This document shows, piece after piece, positions 36,601 to 44,861 of a stretch of 47,357 nt of DNA. A program made the translations under genes and the position numbers. Position 1 is the stretch's first letter; every line of letters starts with the position of its first letter. Under the pieces are notes generated by a model. It saw nothing but the letters and a program-made list of their open reading frames with translations, did no database searches and had not been told where the DNA came from. The stretch covers positions 1 to 47,357 of the forward strand of contig REDJ01000084.1 of NCBI GenBank assembly GCA_007693555.1, in the 5' to 3' direction. This DNA is from Bacteroidota bacterium. GTDB lineage: Bacteria > Bacteroidota > Bacteroidia > Bacteroidales > UBA7960.

Positions 36601-39600
36601 ACCCTGTAACTTACGAAATATATCTGGAAGTTATCAATGCACAGGGATGTATGGACAGCCTGATGCGTCCCATTACCATTTTCCCGAAAATCACCGCCGA
36701 TTTTACCATGACAGATACTATTGGCTGCTCACCTCTTATGGTGCAATTTACTAACAGTAGTATCGGAGTGGATAACTATTTGTGGGAGTTTGGAGACGGA
36801 GGTTCATCGGTTGAGGAATCACCGGTTCATATCTTTGAAAACAACTCATGGGATACTGTCGCCGTTTTTGATGTTCATCTTTTCAATGAATCGCCATATT
36901 TATGTACTGCCGATACTACAGTTCAAATAACTGTTTATCCAAGGGTAAGAGCAGATTTCACAATAGCTGAAAATCAGGGTTGTTCGCCTTTTATTGTTGT
37001 CATTGAAAACCACTCTATGGGTGCAGCTCAACTTGAATGGGACTTTGGCGGACTGGATAACAGTACAACGGATAATACCGTGGATTTTCTTACCTATACT
37101 TTTGAAAATACCACAAATGACATTATTACCTACGATATTGAACTTCTGGCAATTAATTCATTTGGGTGTACAGACACTATTATCAGAACTATAACGGTAT
37201 TTCCGGAAGTTGATATTGATTACACCCATGTAACTGAAGGATGTCATCCCCTTCCTGTATTTTTTGACAATCAGACACAAAATGCCAGCTATTATTCCTG
37301 GGATTTTGGCGATGGTATTGTTAATACCGATCAAAGTCCTTCGCATGTATTTCATAATTTCAGTCATACACTGGATACAATTTTCTATGTTGAGTTATTT
37401 GCTCTTTCACAGCATGGTTGTTTTGCAACGGATACTTCAGAGGTACATGTTTATCCCAAGCCCGATGCTTCTTTTGTAATAGAAAATTCGCCGGGATGCT
37501 CTCCCCATGAAATCATTATTTCACACAATTCGGAAGGAGCTTCTGAGTTTTACTGGGATTTTGGAGATGGAAGCGGTACTTTCAATTATGATGACCCTGA
37601 GGTAACACATTTTTACAATCATGAACCGGGAAGCGGCGTTGGATACTTTGATATTGAACTGATGGTTGAAAATACTCCTTTTGGATGCTCAGATACACTT
37701 GTTCACCAGGCAGTTATTTATCCAAATATAACCGCTGAATTTTCCAGCAATGTAGTTGAGGGTTGTCATCCTCTTACGGTAGATTTTACAAACTTATCGG
37801 AAGGGGCAACTGCAATGTCTGCCTATTTGTGGGATTACGGAAACGGCAATACATCTAACGATTCATTACCCGTTCACACACATACGTTTCACAATTTCAG
37901 CCACACTCAGGATACCACTTACCAGGTAATGCTGGTGGCCTACAACGAAAATGCCTGCAGCGACACAGCGTATGTGGAAATCACTGTGCACCCAAGGCCT
38001 ATGGCATTCTTCAGTGTTCCCAACGTACCTGCCTGTGCCCCTCATGATGTAAATGTGCACAATTTTTCTGTAGGTGATATAGGCAATGATGAGATAAGTT
38101 ACTTATGGGATATGGGTGATGGAGATACCTTATATCATTCAGGAACTCATTTTACCCATGGATATACACAACCACCCGGTGCCGGACCCGGCATATTCAC
38201 AATTACCCTGGAGGTTGAAAATGTATATCAATGCAGCCACAGCTACTCGCAGCAAATCATTATATATCCGGAAATCATTGCTGATTTTACCACTGACAAT
38301 GAAGGGTGTCATGCACATACCACTACTTTTGTAAACCTTACGCAAGGAGGGGATTTATATCACTGGGATTTTGGAAACGGCAATTCATCCCAAAGCATTC
38401 ACCCTAATGAGACTTTCCTGAATTACAGTCATACGGAAAGTGAAGTTTTTGTTGTAACACTCTATTCCGAATCACATTACGGATGTACATCACAGGTTAC
38501 AGATAGTATCATTGTGCGTCCTTTGCCCAAAGCAGAGTTTGACCTTGCAGAACTTGCCGGTTGCTCACCTTTTACTACAGAAGTTGAAAACATATCAATC
38601 GGAGACAATGATTATACCTGGAGTATGGGTGACGGAAACGATGGGGCTATGGAGGATTCATTCTCCTATACATGGAATAACACCAATGATACTCCGCAAA
38701 CTTTTTTGATCTCTCTTGAAGCGATTAATCAATATGGATGCGAAGCAAGCTCGAGCCAGAGTATAACTGTATTTCCTGAAGTGACTGCCGCATTTGCAAG
38801 TGAAGGCGATATCTGGGAAGGATGTTCTCCTCTAACTGTAAGATTCTTAAATGAATCCCATCTTGCAGATTCCTATTTCTGGAATTTTTCAGATGGAGAG
38901 ACTTCCACCAGCGCCAATCCGCAGCATACGTTTTACAATGATGAAGTAGACCCGTTCATTCATACGGCTGAACTTACAGCTACTTCCATTTATGGTTGTA
39001 CGGATACAGTTTCTCATAATGTGACTGTTTACCCGGCTCCTGTGGCCAAATTTACGGCATTACCCAAGAAACAAACCTATCCCGATGCAACAATTACTCT
39101 AACTAATCATACCAATCCGGGTTATTGGGATTTTATCTGGGAGTTTGGAGATGGTAACAATTTGAATACAGTATCTTTTGATCCGTTTACACACACTTAC
39201 ATCTGGGATCCCAACGATATGAGTACAAAAACATATGTTGTAGCTTTATTTGCTTCCAACGAATATTGCGATGACATGTACACCCAGGAAGTAACTATAA
39301 CATCACCTGTGCCTCAAGCAGATCTTTCTTCCGAACTGGCCGGTTGTGAACCCTTTACGGTGCAGTTTTATAACAATAGTTTATATGCCCACTCTTTCCG
39401 ATGGGATTTTGATGACGGAGGGGTATCTTCCCATCCGGAGCCGGAGCATACATTTATGGATCATGGGCTTTATAATGTTATGATGATTGCTATCGGTGAC
39501 GGTGGCAGGGATACCATATATCATTTAATTGAAGTACACCAGAATCCGACTGCTGATTTTGAGCTGGTTTCACCGCATATTCATATTCCGTCAGAGCCAC

Positions 39601-40106
39601 TTGAAGTAATTAACCAGTCTGAACTGGCCGACTTTTATTGGTGGGATTTTGGTGATGGTGGAACAAGTAATGTCTTCGAACCCATTTATTATTATCGGGA
39701 AGCAGGTATTTATGATATTACGCTGATAGTTACCAGAGATACCTATCCCCAATGCCATGATACTTTAACACTAAACAATGTCCTGAGGGTAGATGAAAAC
39801 TGCAGGATTATATTCCCCAATGCCTTTATGCCTGATATAAACGGGCCATCCGGCGGACATTTTGATTTAAGCAATCCTTCCACTCAAATCTTCCATCCGG
39901 TTTATGAAGGAATACAGGAATATGCACTCGAAATATATAACCGTTGGGGAGAATTCATATATCGCTCTGATGATATCAATATTGGTTGGGATGGATATGT
40001 TAACGGTAAGCTATCCAAAATGGATGTTTATGTGTGGAAAGTTACCGGTCGCTGCACCAATGGCAAGAAAATCAACATGGCCGGGGATGTTACACTTTAC
40101 AGGTAA
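33669..40106 (+). CDS. Giant secreted PKD-repeat protein with T9SS type B C-terminal domain
   Basis: A surface or secreted protein of about 2,145 residues. A hydrophobic secretion signal (YITAILIFTIFSYSSKS) is encoded near 33765-33820. The first ~550 residues are Ig-like, cysteine-containing segments. From about 35,400 to 39,790 I count 17 PKD-like repeats by their WDFGDG-type cores, averaging about 86 residues. The last 100 residues (FPNAFMPDINGP, then YALEIYNRWGEFIYRSDD, ending MAGDVTLYR) form a CHU_C / gliding-associated type B sorting domain, so T9SS export is expected. PKD arrays often act in adhesion or polymer binding, but no catalytic domain is visible. The start is uncertain: I used ATG 33669, GTG 33732 gives a more usual signal peptide, and the frame is open from TTG 33498. 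Confidence 0.88.
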   Translation: MIFILFTPEIRFAYIRKKTDIVRIFEENGNLFRKYITAILIFTIFSYSSKSQNCPGSPLIEVDLSESLNEVFHSGSITPSNSCCEFPASYSCIELMITVHPEATQVTIAFSQSSGSFYYTLNCSSQFPIPSNRILSVCVDDPGPHSIVFCHPGGNALSFVATTQDTPFEVTLSPFEPICQGSDAFPLTGGFPTGGNYFINDIPNVTGFVFPWLLNIGDNEIRYEYTNPQTGCHGIAVQNLEVIELPQIEWTGMDLCKYEGWVELFGATPEGGIYTGDFVSGNHFHVGIAPPGDYVITYSYTDPYGCFSSAVDTVTVHELPIADAGGDLQILAGNSANLNAADGGGTGTYSYQWAPASLFVNPNLQNATTVNLTQSQIFTLTVTDLTTGCINTDEVIVIVTGTDLEIVDIDASPDNICMGESSQLWALPSGGSGNYTYNWTPVPDDPSLVDNTIASPTVSPTTTTTYTLTLGDVNVPGITAQSSITVNVTPLPNVSLVIDPPWVCANTPGYSLTGGLPADGSYMFMDLDTNLLSLPYIDFSNFFPQDIGEGNYLVQYEYTDPLSGCTNYAIQPFEILPFVKAQFFVHQPDMCNTGLVNIANHSQGATDTPAYVWNYGDGFSNNEDADNFQYIYPDSLANYTITLTASGSGGLCTHQRQRNVQVYPSVTAEFEIVGADTGCSPHNVSFNNLSEGNILLYFWDFGDGTFSVEPHPSHTYINHSDQDTTFIVRLTTVSTTYFCVEIFELPVTVHPYIEAGFTVTPVEGCHPLEVIIGNASTGALNYSWDFGNGINSTDEDPVNQIYENLTDSVIEYQITQHINNNSCSDSISHTVQVFPAIFADIEVSDTIGCSPLVVDFENKSSNSATHFSWDFGDGGSSSLENPTHIFENNSDADTTFTVWFRTRTDYFCKDSMSIEITVHPRIKADFDFNPAEACNPHEVTIFNTSHGVLNYNWDFGDGTMSNTSDSSFTHYFEHDDPDPVTYEIYLEVINAQGCMDSLMRPITIFPKITADFTMTDTIGCSPLMVQFTNSSIGVDNYLWEFGDGGSSVEESPVHIFENNSWDTVAVFDVHLFNESPYLCTADTTVQITVYPRVRADFTIAENQGCSPFIVVIENHSMGAAQLEWDFGGLDNSTTDNTVDFLTYTFENTTNDIITYDIELLAINSFGCTDTIIRTITVFPEVDIDYTHVTEGCHPLPVFFDNQTQNASYYSWDFGDGIVNTDQSPSHVFHNFSHTLDTIFYVELFALSQHGCFATDTSEVHVYPKPDASFVIENSPGCSPHEIIISHNSEGASEFYWDFGDGSGTFNYDDPEVTHFYNHEPGSGVGYFDIELMVENTPFGCSDTLVHQAVIYPNITAEFSSNVVEGCHPLTVDFTNLSEGATAMSAYLWDYGNGNTSNDSLPVHTHTFHNFSHTQDTTYQVMLVAYNENACSDTAYVEITVHPRPMAFFSVPNVPACAPHDVNVHNFSVGDIGNDEISYLWDMGDGDTLYHSGTHFTHGYTQPPGAGPGIFTITLEVENVYQCSHSYSQQIIIYPEIIADFTTDNEGCHAHTTTFVNLTQGGDLYHWDFGNGNSSQSIHPNETFLNYSHTESEVFVVTLYSESHYGCTSQVTDSIIVRPLPKAEFDLAELAGCSPFTTEVENISIGDNDYTWSMGDGNDGAMEDSFSYTWNNTNDTPQTFLISLEAINQYGCEASSSQSITVFPEVTAAFASEGDIWEGCSPLTVRFLNESHLADSYFWNFSDGETSTSANPQHTFYNDEVDPFIHTAELTATSIYGCTDTVSHNVTVYPAPVAKFTALPKKQTYPDATITLTNHTNPGYWDFIWEFGDGNNLNTVSFDPFTHTYIWDPNDMSTKTYVVALFASNEYCDDMYTQEVTITSPVPQADLSSELAGCEPFTVQFYNNSLYAHSFRWDFDDGGVSSHPEPEHTFMDHGLYNVMMIAIGDGGRDTIYHLIEVHQNPTADFELVSPHIHIPSEPLEVINQSELADFYWWDFGDGGTSNVFEPIYYYREAGIYDITLIVTRDTYPQCHDTLTLNNVLRVDENCRIIFPNAFMPDINGPSGGHFDLSNPSTQIFHPVYEGIQEYALEIYNRWGEFIYRSDDINIGWDGYVNGKLSKMDVYVWKVTGRCTNGKKINMAGDVTLYR

Positions 40107-40110
40107 GATG

Positions 40111-40159
40111 GGAGACTGGAGACGGAAGACCGGAGACCGGAGACCGAAGACCGGAGACG
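40111..40159 (+). repeat. Heptanucleotide tandem repeat after the PKD gene
   Basis: Seven 7-base units of consensus GGAGACC (variants GGAGACT, GGAGACG, GAAGACC) run without a break, starting four bases after the TAA stop at 40104-40106. Confidence 0.8.
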
Positions 40160-40174
40160 GAATGAAGCATTGGC

Positions 40175-40214
40175 CTAATCCCCCTTTGAAAAGGGGGCCT
40201 GGGGGATTGATTTT
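40175..40214 (+). repeat. Left inverted repeat of the DUF559 unit
   Basis: CTAAT is followed by the palindrome CCCCCTTT-GA-AAAGGGGG (40180-40197), then CCTGGGGGATTGATTTT. It pairs with 40665-40707 as an inverted repeat. It lies inside the coding end of the DUF559 gene. Confidence 0.8.
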
Positions 40215-40576
40215 TCCAATTCAATTACAGTCAGTTCAATCATTCTCGTAACATTAAATAAATCATATTTTACATCACGTTCTCTGATTCTCAAAACTTT
40301 GTAATTACTTTCAATTAATGACTTATCTCTCTCCTTATCCTCTTCATATTTAAAATTGTGAGAGTACCCATCGACTTCAATTATTAGATTTAGTTTACGG
40401 CAGATAAAATCCACGATAATATGTTTACCGTTTACATTCAAAGGAAACTGCCTGTTAAATTGGTAACCCATCATTTTTTTTGCTCTTAGAACCTTTGACC
40501 ACAAGATTACCTCCCCAAAAGTTGAGTTTTTCCTTAACTCTCTGGCGTTTCCTTTAATTTGCCTTTTTAGATTCAC
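40175..40576 (-). CDS. DUF559 endonuclease-like protein (Vsr / PD-(D/E)xK fold)
   Basis: A 133-residue protein of the DUF559 family, related to very-short-patch-repair nucleases. It shows LRKNSTFGEVILWSKVLR near residue 15, then YQFNRQFPL, IIVDFICRKLNLIIEVDGYSH near 53-73 and KVLRIRERDV near 93. The aspartate of VDF and the glutamate of IEVDG are the likely PD-(D/E)xK metal ligands, so the active site looks intact. The last residues (PQAPFSKGD) are encoded by the left inverted repeat. It sits between the PKD gene and uvrA, and ~40-bp inverted repeats lie at its end and about 90 bases before its start. Its natural role and target are not known to me. Confidence 0.85.
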   Translation of the reverse strand: MNLKRQIKGNARELRKNSTFGEVILWSKVLRAKKMMGYQFNRQFPLNVNGKHIIVDFICRKLNLIIEVDGYSHNFKYEEDKERDKSLIESNYKVLRIRERDVKYDLFNVTRMIELTVIELEKSIPQAPFSKGD

Positions 40577-40664
40577 TTTAAGGTTTCTTTTCTGGTTATA
40601 GTTAAAAAAAAGAAATGCTATTTTGACTTTAGTCTGTGGTTTTTTTGTTTAAATATAGTGATTC

Positions 40665-40707
40665 AAAATGAATCCCCCTGGCCCCCTTTTGAAAAAGGGG
40701 GAATTAG
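40665..40707 (-). repeat. Right inverted repeat of the DUF559 unit
   Basis: Read on the minus strand it gives CTAATT, then CCCCCTTTTTCAAAAGGGGG, then CCAGGGGGATTCATTTT. Allowing two small gaps, this matches the left repeat with only three or so substitutions. The palindromic core is at 40682-40701. Confidence 0.8.
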
Positions 40708-40731
40708 CCGGCAGAAGCCTCATTAACACTA

Positions 40732-40759
40732 TACCCGTTACCCGTTACCCATTACCATT
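40732..40759 (-). repeat. Heptanucleotide tandem repeat at the uvrA stop codon
   Basis: On the minus strand the units are AATGGTA, ATGGGTA, ACGGGTA, ACGGGTA, the same consensus and sense orientation as the array at the CapA stop (441-468). The final uvrA codons (NGNG) and its TAA are formed by the array. Confidence 0.75.
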
Positions 40760-43594
40760 CAGTGCTTCCTTTAAAAACCCGGCCGTGTAACCGCAGTTGT
40801 TTTTCACTATATTTTTGGGAGAACCTGTGCACACGATTTCACCTCCCCGCAAGCCACCTTCGGGGCCCAGATCAATAATATGGTCAGCAACTTTGATCAC
40901 ATCCATATTGTGCTCAATAACTACAACCGTATTTCCCCTGTCGACCAGCCTGTTAAGAACATCCATCAAAACCCTGACATCCTCAAAATGCAGACCTGTA
41001 GTGGGCTCATCAAGAATATAAAAAGTTTTGCCGGTATCACGTCTTGACAGCTCTGCTGATAGTTTTACACGCTGGGCCTCTCCGCCTGAAAGAGTTGTAC
41101 TGCTTTGGCCCAGTGTTATGTAGCCCAATCCCACATCATGCAGAGTTTTTATCTTTTGAACAATGGAAGGAATATTTTCAAAAAACTCAAGAGCCTGGTC
41201 AATATTCAGGTTCAGAACATCATTTATAGATTTACCCTTATATCTTACTTCCAGAGTTTCCCGGTTGTATCTCTTGCCCTGGCAGGTTTCGCACTCCACA
41301 TGCACATCGGGGAGGAAGTTCATTTCAATTACTTTAACACCGGCCCCCTGGCAGGTTTCACAACGTCCGCCTTTTACATTAAAGGAGAACCGACCCGGCT
41401 TGTAGCCTCTTATCTGTGCTTCAGGCAAGGAAGCAAATAGTTTTCTGATTTCATCAAAAACCTTGGTATAAGTAGCAGGATTGGATCGCGGGGTGCGACC
41501 GATTGGCGATTGATCAATCTCTATAACCTTATCGATATTTTCAAGGCCCTCAATGCTTTTGTAGGGCAATGGTTTTTTTACCGACCTGTAAAAATGTCCA
41601 CTCAATATAGGGTATAATGTTTCGTTAATCAAACTGGATTTACCGCTACCCGACACACCTGTAACACAAATGAGCTTGCCCAAAGGAAACTCAGCATTCA
41701 CATCTTTCAGATTATGCCCTGTGGCCCCTCTTAAAAGTATTTTTACCCCATTTCCATTGCGCAGTTTGGCAGGAACGGGCACATTTTTTTCCAGTCTCAG
41801 GTATTTTGCAGTTATGGTGTTTTGCTGCATAATTTCAAGGGGCGTTCCCTGTGCAACAATTTTTCCACCATTTAGTCCGGCACCTGGTCCGATATCTACA
41901 ACATGATCGGCTGACATAATCATATCACGATCATGCTCCACTACAATTACAGAATTTCCAATATCGCGCAGGCTTTTCAAGGAGTCTATCAGGCGATGAT
42001 TATCTCGCTGATGCAGGCCTATGCTGGGCTCATCAAGGATATACAAGACACCTGTAAGCTGCGACCCGATTTGCGTGGCAAGCCTGATACGCTGGCTTTC
42101 CCCGCCCGAAAGGGTGCGTGCAGGCCTGTCAAGCGAAAGGTATTCAAGCCCCACATCCAGCATAAAACCAAGCCGATTATTTATTTCGCGCAAAATCTCA
42201 TGGGCGATCTGCAGCTTACGCTTATCAAGTTGCTTCTCCATTCGCTTGACAAAATCTTTCAATGTGAGAAGATCCATTTTGGCAAGCTGAGCAATATTGT
42301 GCCCCATGATTTTGTAATGCAGAGATTCTTTTTTCAGCCTTTGTCCTTCACATTCCGGGCAGGCTTTCTGCTGCATAAAATCAGCTGCCCATCGTCGCAC
42401 AGAGCGGGATGAGCTTTCTTCAAACTGAGTGCTGATGAAATTTATGATGCCTTCGAAGTTCAGATTATAAGTGTGAGTTATCCCAAGATTTTCATTTTTT
42501 ACACGAAATACTTCATCTGAGCCATACATCATGGTATTAAAACCTTCTTCCGGAATATCCCTGATAGGTGTATCAAGTGTAAAGCCGTATTTCATTCCGA
42601 TAGCATCCAGTTGTCGAAGTATCCAGGGGTTTTTTGTATCAGAAAGGGGTGCCAGCCCTCCTTTACGTATGGAGAGTTTATCATCAGGAACTACTTTTTT
42701 CATGTCCATTTCACTCACAACACCCAGTCCGTTGCAGGTAGCACATGCACCATATGGCGAGTTAAAGGAGAAGGTATTGGGCTCAGGGTCTTTGTAAGCA
42801 ATTCCTGAAACCGGGCACATCAGATTGCGGCTGAAATGAAAAACATCATCGTTTTGTTCATCAAGAAGCATGATCATCCCTTTGCCCTGCTTCATGGCAA
42901 CTTTCATGGAGTCGGATATACGTTTTCCGTGGTTCTTATCGATCAACAACTTATCCACAACCACTTCAATATCGTGAATCTTGTAACGATCAACCCGCAT
43001 GTTTGGAAGGATTTCTTTCACTTTCCCATCAACCCTGACCTTCAAAAATCCCTGCTTTGCCACATGTTCAAACAACTCCCGGTAGTGCCCCTTACGACCT
43101 TTTACCAGGGGTGCCAGTAAAAGCATTTGTTTGCCACCAAAACGCTCAAGCACCAGGTCAAGGATCTGACCTTCGCTGTATCGCACCATTTTTTCACCCG
43201 TAACATAGGAGTAGGCATCTCCAACCCTGGCAAAAAGCAACCGCATAAAGTCATATATTTCTGTAACTGTACCCACGGTAGAACGTGGATTTTTCCCGGT
43301 AGTTTTTTGCTCTATACTTATTACTGGACTGAGTCCACTGATTTTATCCACATCGGGTCGTTCAAGTGCCCCCAGAAACTGACGGGCATAGGCAGCAAAG
43401 GTTTCAATATAGCGCCGTTGCCCTTCGGCATATACAGTATCAAAAGCCAGGGAAGATTTGCCGCTTCCGCTCAATCCGGTAATAACCGTGAGGGTATCGC
43501 GGGGAATATGGATATCAATGTTTTTAAGATTGTGCTCGCGGGCACCATATATTTCAAGCCATTCCTTATACTGAACGGTAGATATCTGTTGCAT
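40745..43594 (-). CDS. uvrA: Excinuclease ABC subunit A
   Basis: A 949-residue damage-recognition ATPase of nucleotide excision repair. Two ABC modules are present: Walker A GLSGSGKSS near residue 40 and GVSGSGKSS near 645, and signatures LSGGESQRIRLA and LSGGEAQRVKLS. The C-terminal zinc finger is intact (CETCQGAG, then VECETCQGKRY). The first zinc module near residue 258 reads CPVSG before GACATCNGLG, so one of the four cysteines usual in E. coli is serine here. The start matches the family (WLEIYGAREHNLKNIDI). Its stop lies in a heptanucleotide repeat. Confidence 0.97.
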   Translation of the reverse strand: MQQISTVQYKEWLEIYGAREHNLKNIDIHIPRDTLTVITGLSGSGKSSLAFDTVYAEGQRRYIETFAAYARQFLGALERPDVDKISGLSPVISIEQKTTGKNPRSTVGTVTEIYDFMRLLFARVGDAYSYVTGEKMVRYSEGQILDLVLERFGGKQMLLLAPLVKGRKGHYRELFEHVAKQGFLKVRVDGKVKEILPNMRVDRYKIHDIEVVVDKLLIDKNHGKRISDSMKVAMKQGKGMIMLLDEQNDDVFHFSRNLMCPVSGIAYKDPEPNTFSFNSPYGACATCNGLGVVSEMDMKKVVPDDKLSIRKGGLAPLSDTKNPWILRQLDAIGMKYGFTLDTPIRDIPEEGFNTMMYGSDEVFRVKNENLGITHTYNLNFEGIINFISTQFEESSSRSVRRWAADFMQQKACPECEGQRLKKESLHYKIMGHNIAQLAKMDLLTLKDFVKRMEKQLDKRKLQIAHEILREINNRLGFMLDVGLEYLSLDRPARTLSGGESQRIRLATQIGSQLTGVLYILDEPSIGLHQRDNHRLIDSLKSLRDIGNSVIVVEHDRDMIMSADHVVDIGPGAGLNGGKIVAQGTPLEIMQQNTITAKYLRLEKNVPVPAKLRNGNGVKILLRGATGHNLKDVNAEFPLGKLICVTGVSGSGKSSLINETLYPILSGHFYRSVKKPLPYKSIEGLENIDKVIEIDQSPIGRTPRSNPATYTKVFDEIRKLFASLPEAQIRGYKPGRFSFNVKGGRCETCQGAGVKVIEMNFLPDVHVECETCQGKRYNRETLEVRYKGKSINDVLNLNIDQALEFFENIPSIVQKIKTLHDVGLGYITLGQSSTTLSGGEAQRVKLSAELSRRDTGKTFYILDEPTTGLHFEDVRVLMDVLNRLVDRGNTVVVIEHNMDVIKVADHIIDLGPEGGLRGGEIVCTGSPKNIVKNNCGYTAGFLKEALNGNG

Positions 43595-43618
43595 GAATTA
43601 TCTGTTAAAAAGAACCTG

Positions 43619-43626
43619 CAAAGATA
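43619..43626 (-). promoter_or_regulatory. Candidate -7 promoter element for uvrA
   Basis: On the minus strand this reads TATCTTTG followed by C, a close match to the Bacteroidota TAnnTTTG element. It would start transcription about 15-20 bases ahead of the uvrA ATG. A -33 TTG at normal spacing is not clear. Confidence 0.45.
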
Positions 43627-43711
43627 CGGATTTATGCCCGGAATTTATAGGGGGGATTTGATAAAAAAACAATAATTTATTTAATGTCGTTTTGTTAAAG
43701 CCTGTTATAAT

Positions 43712-43757
43712 GGAACGCGGATAACACAGATTCAAAACAACGCAGATTTTTTATGAT
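43712..43757 (+). repeat. Dispersed repeat, copy 3 (diverged)
   Basis: GGAACGCGGATAACACAGATT, then AACGCAGATTTTTTATGATT. The first part matches the menA-flanking copies at 10764 and 11804 with several differences, and the second repeats the CGCAGATTT core. It lies between the lytic transglycosylase and uvrA. The rest of 43627-43850 holds nothing else I recognise. Confidence 0.5.
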
Positions 43758-43850
43758 TAAACATTATACATAAATGTTTCTAAGGTTTTTTAATGATATT
43801 TCAAATGCCTGACTAAACGAGATTGATACTTAATTATCCATCAACAAACA

Positions 43851-44861
43851 CTACAAATCGGTGTCCCTGGCCGGAGAATCCATAATCAATCCATCATCTT
43901 CACCTTCTTCAACGATGATGGGCTGTTGGCGACCAAAGAGACTTTCTTTGGTTATCTTGATTTCGTATTCCTTTCCTGATCGGTTGGGTAATGATGTGCG
44001 CCGCAACCAGGGATTGAGGGTGCGAAGTTCCTTATAGGTAATATGGTGAGCATGTGCAAACGTTACCAGATCACTAATTGTAGTATCTACTTTTACCGTA
44101 TAATAGTCATAGGGTTGATAAAGATCCTCCTGACGAAATCGAAAACCATGGGCAGACGGATTTTCAAAAATGGTTTTAATGGCCAGAATGCGGAAAACAT
44201 ATCTTGAGGTTTCATCATTGAGCCACAGATCATAATAGTTACCTGCCTGCTGATTGGTGATCTGCCGGTTAATTCCTGATCTGCCCATGTTATAAGCTGC
44301 GGCAGCCAGTGTCCAGCTATTGTAGCGTTGATAGGCACTTTTGAGGAACCTGCAGGCTGCTATGGTAGCTTTTTCCACATGATAGCGCTCATCGACCTCG
44401 GTGTTGACTTCCAGGCCCAGTTCACGACCGGTAGATTGCAGAATTTGCCAGTAGCCTGCTGCTCCGGCAGGAGATACTTCATTCATCAGCCCGCTCTCAA
44501 TAAGTGCCAGGTATTTAAAATCATCTGGTACACCCTGTTCCTGTAATATCCTCTCAATTAAAGGAAACCAGCGATTGGCACGTTTAAAAAATAATAGCGT
44601 TTGCGATTGCCAGTAAGTATTTACCAAAAGCTCACGGTCAAATCGCTCCCTTACTTCAAAATTATCAACAGGAACCGGTTCGCCGGCAAAATTTAACTCT
44701 TCAGGAATGGGTAATGCAAAAACATTATAATTTTCAGAAATAAGCTGAGTGTATTCCTGATCGGGCAACAACACTGCTTCGGTGCCGGTAAAGGAAAGCA
44801 GCTTAACAATTCCAACAAATGAAACGGGAAAGATAACGACAAGTAAAACCTTTTTAAACAT
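43851..44861 (-). CDS. MltD-like membrane-bound lytic transglycosylase
   Basis: A 336-residue peptidoglycan-cleaving enzyme. Residues 1-25 form a secretion signal or anchor (FKKVLLVVIFPVSFVGIVKLL). The SLT domain spans about 95-220: YLALIESGLMNEVSPAGAAGYWQ has the catalytic glutamate in ALIES, and AAAAYNMGRSGINRQI the substrate-groove motif. Residues about 250-305 (YYTVKVDTTISDLVTFAHAH, then TLNPWL) look like a single LysM-type wall-binding domain. It may share a direction with uvrA but a 256-base spacer separates them. The acidic tail (EEGEDDG) has no known role. Confidence 0.88.
   Translation of the reverse strand: MFKKVLLVVIFPVSFVGIVKLLSFTGTEAVLLPDQEYTQLISENYNVFALPIPEELNFAGEPVPVDNFEVRERFDRELLVNTYWQSQTLLFFKRANRWFPLIERILQEQGVPDDFKYLALIESGLMNEVSPAGAAGYWQILQSTGRELGLEVNTEVDERYHVEKATIAACRFLKSAYQRYNSWTLAAAAYNMGRSGINRQITNQQAGNYYDLWLNDETSRYVFRILAIKTIFENPSAHGFRFRQEDLYQPYDYYTVKVDTTISDLVTFAHAHHITYKELRTLNPWLRRTSLPNRSGKEYEIKITKESLFGRQQPIIVEEGEDDGLIMDSPARDTDL

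Noticed and set aside
35400-39790. DNA-level direct repeats or a recombination hotspot in the PKD region
   Set aside because: The repetition is at protein level; the units are well diverged in DNA, so I list them as domains and not as a repeat region.
40111-40159. Possible CRISPR array at the GGAGACC repeats
   Set aside because: The units are 7 bases long and contiguous with no spacers, and no cas genes are in the window.
40180-40197. The C-rich palindrome as a simple terminator of the PKD gene
   Set aside because: The hairpin has no T-run after it on either strand and matches the distant copy at 40682-40701, so a repeat-element origin explains it better, though it could still affect transcription.
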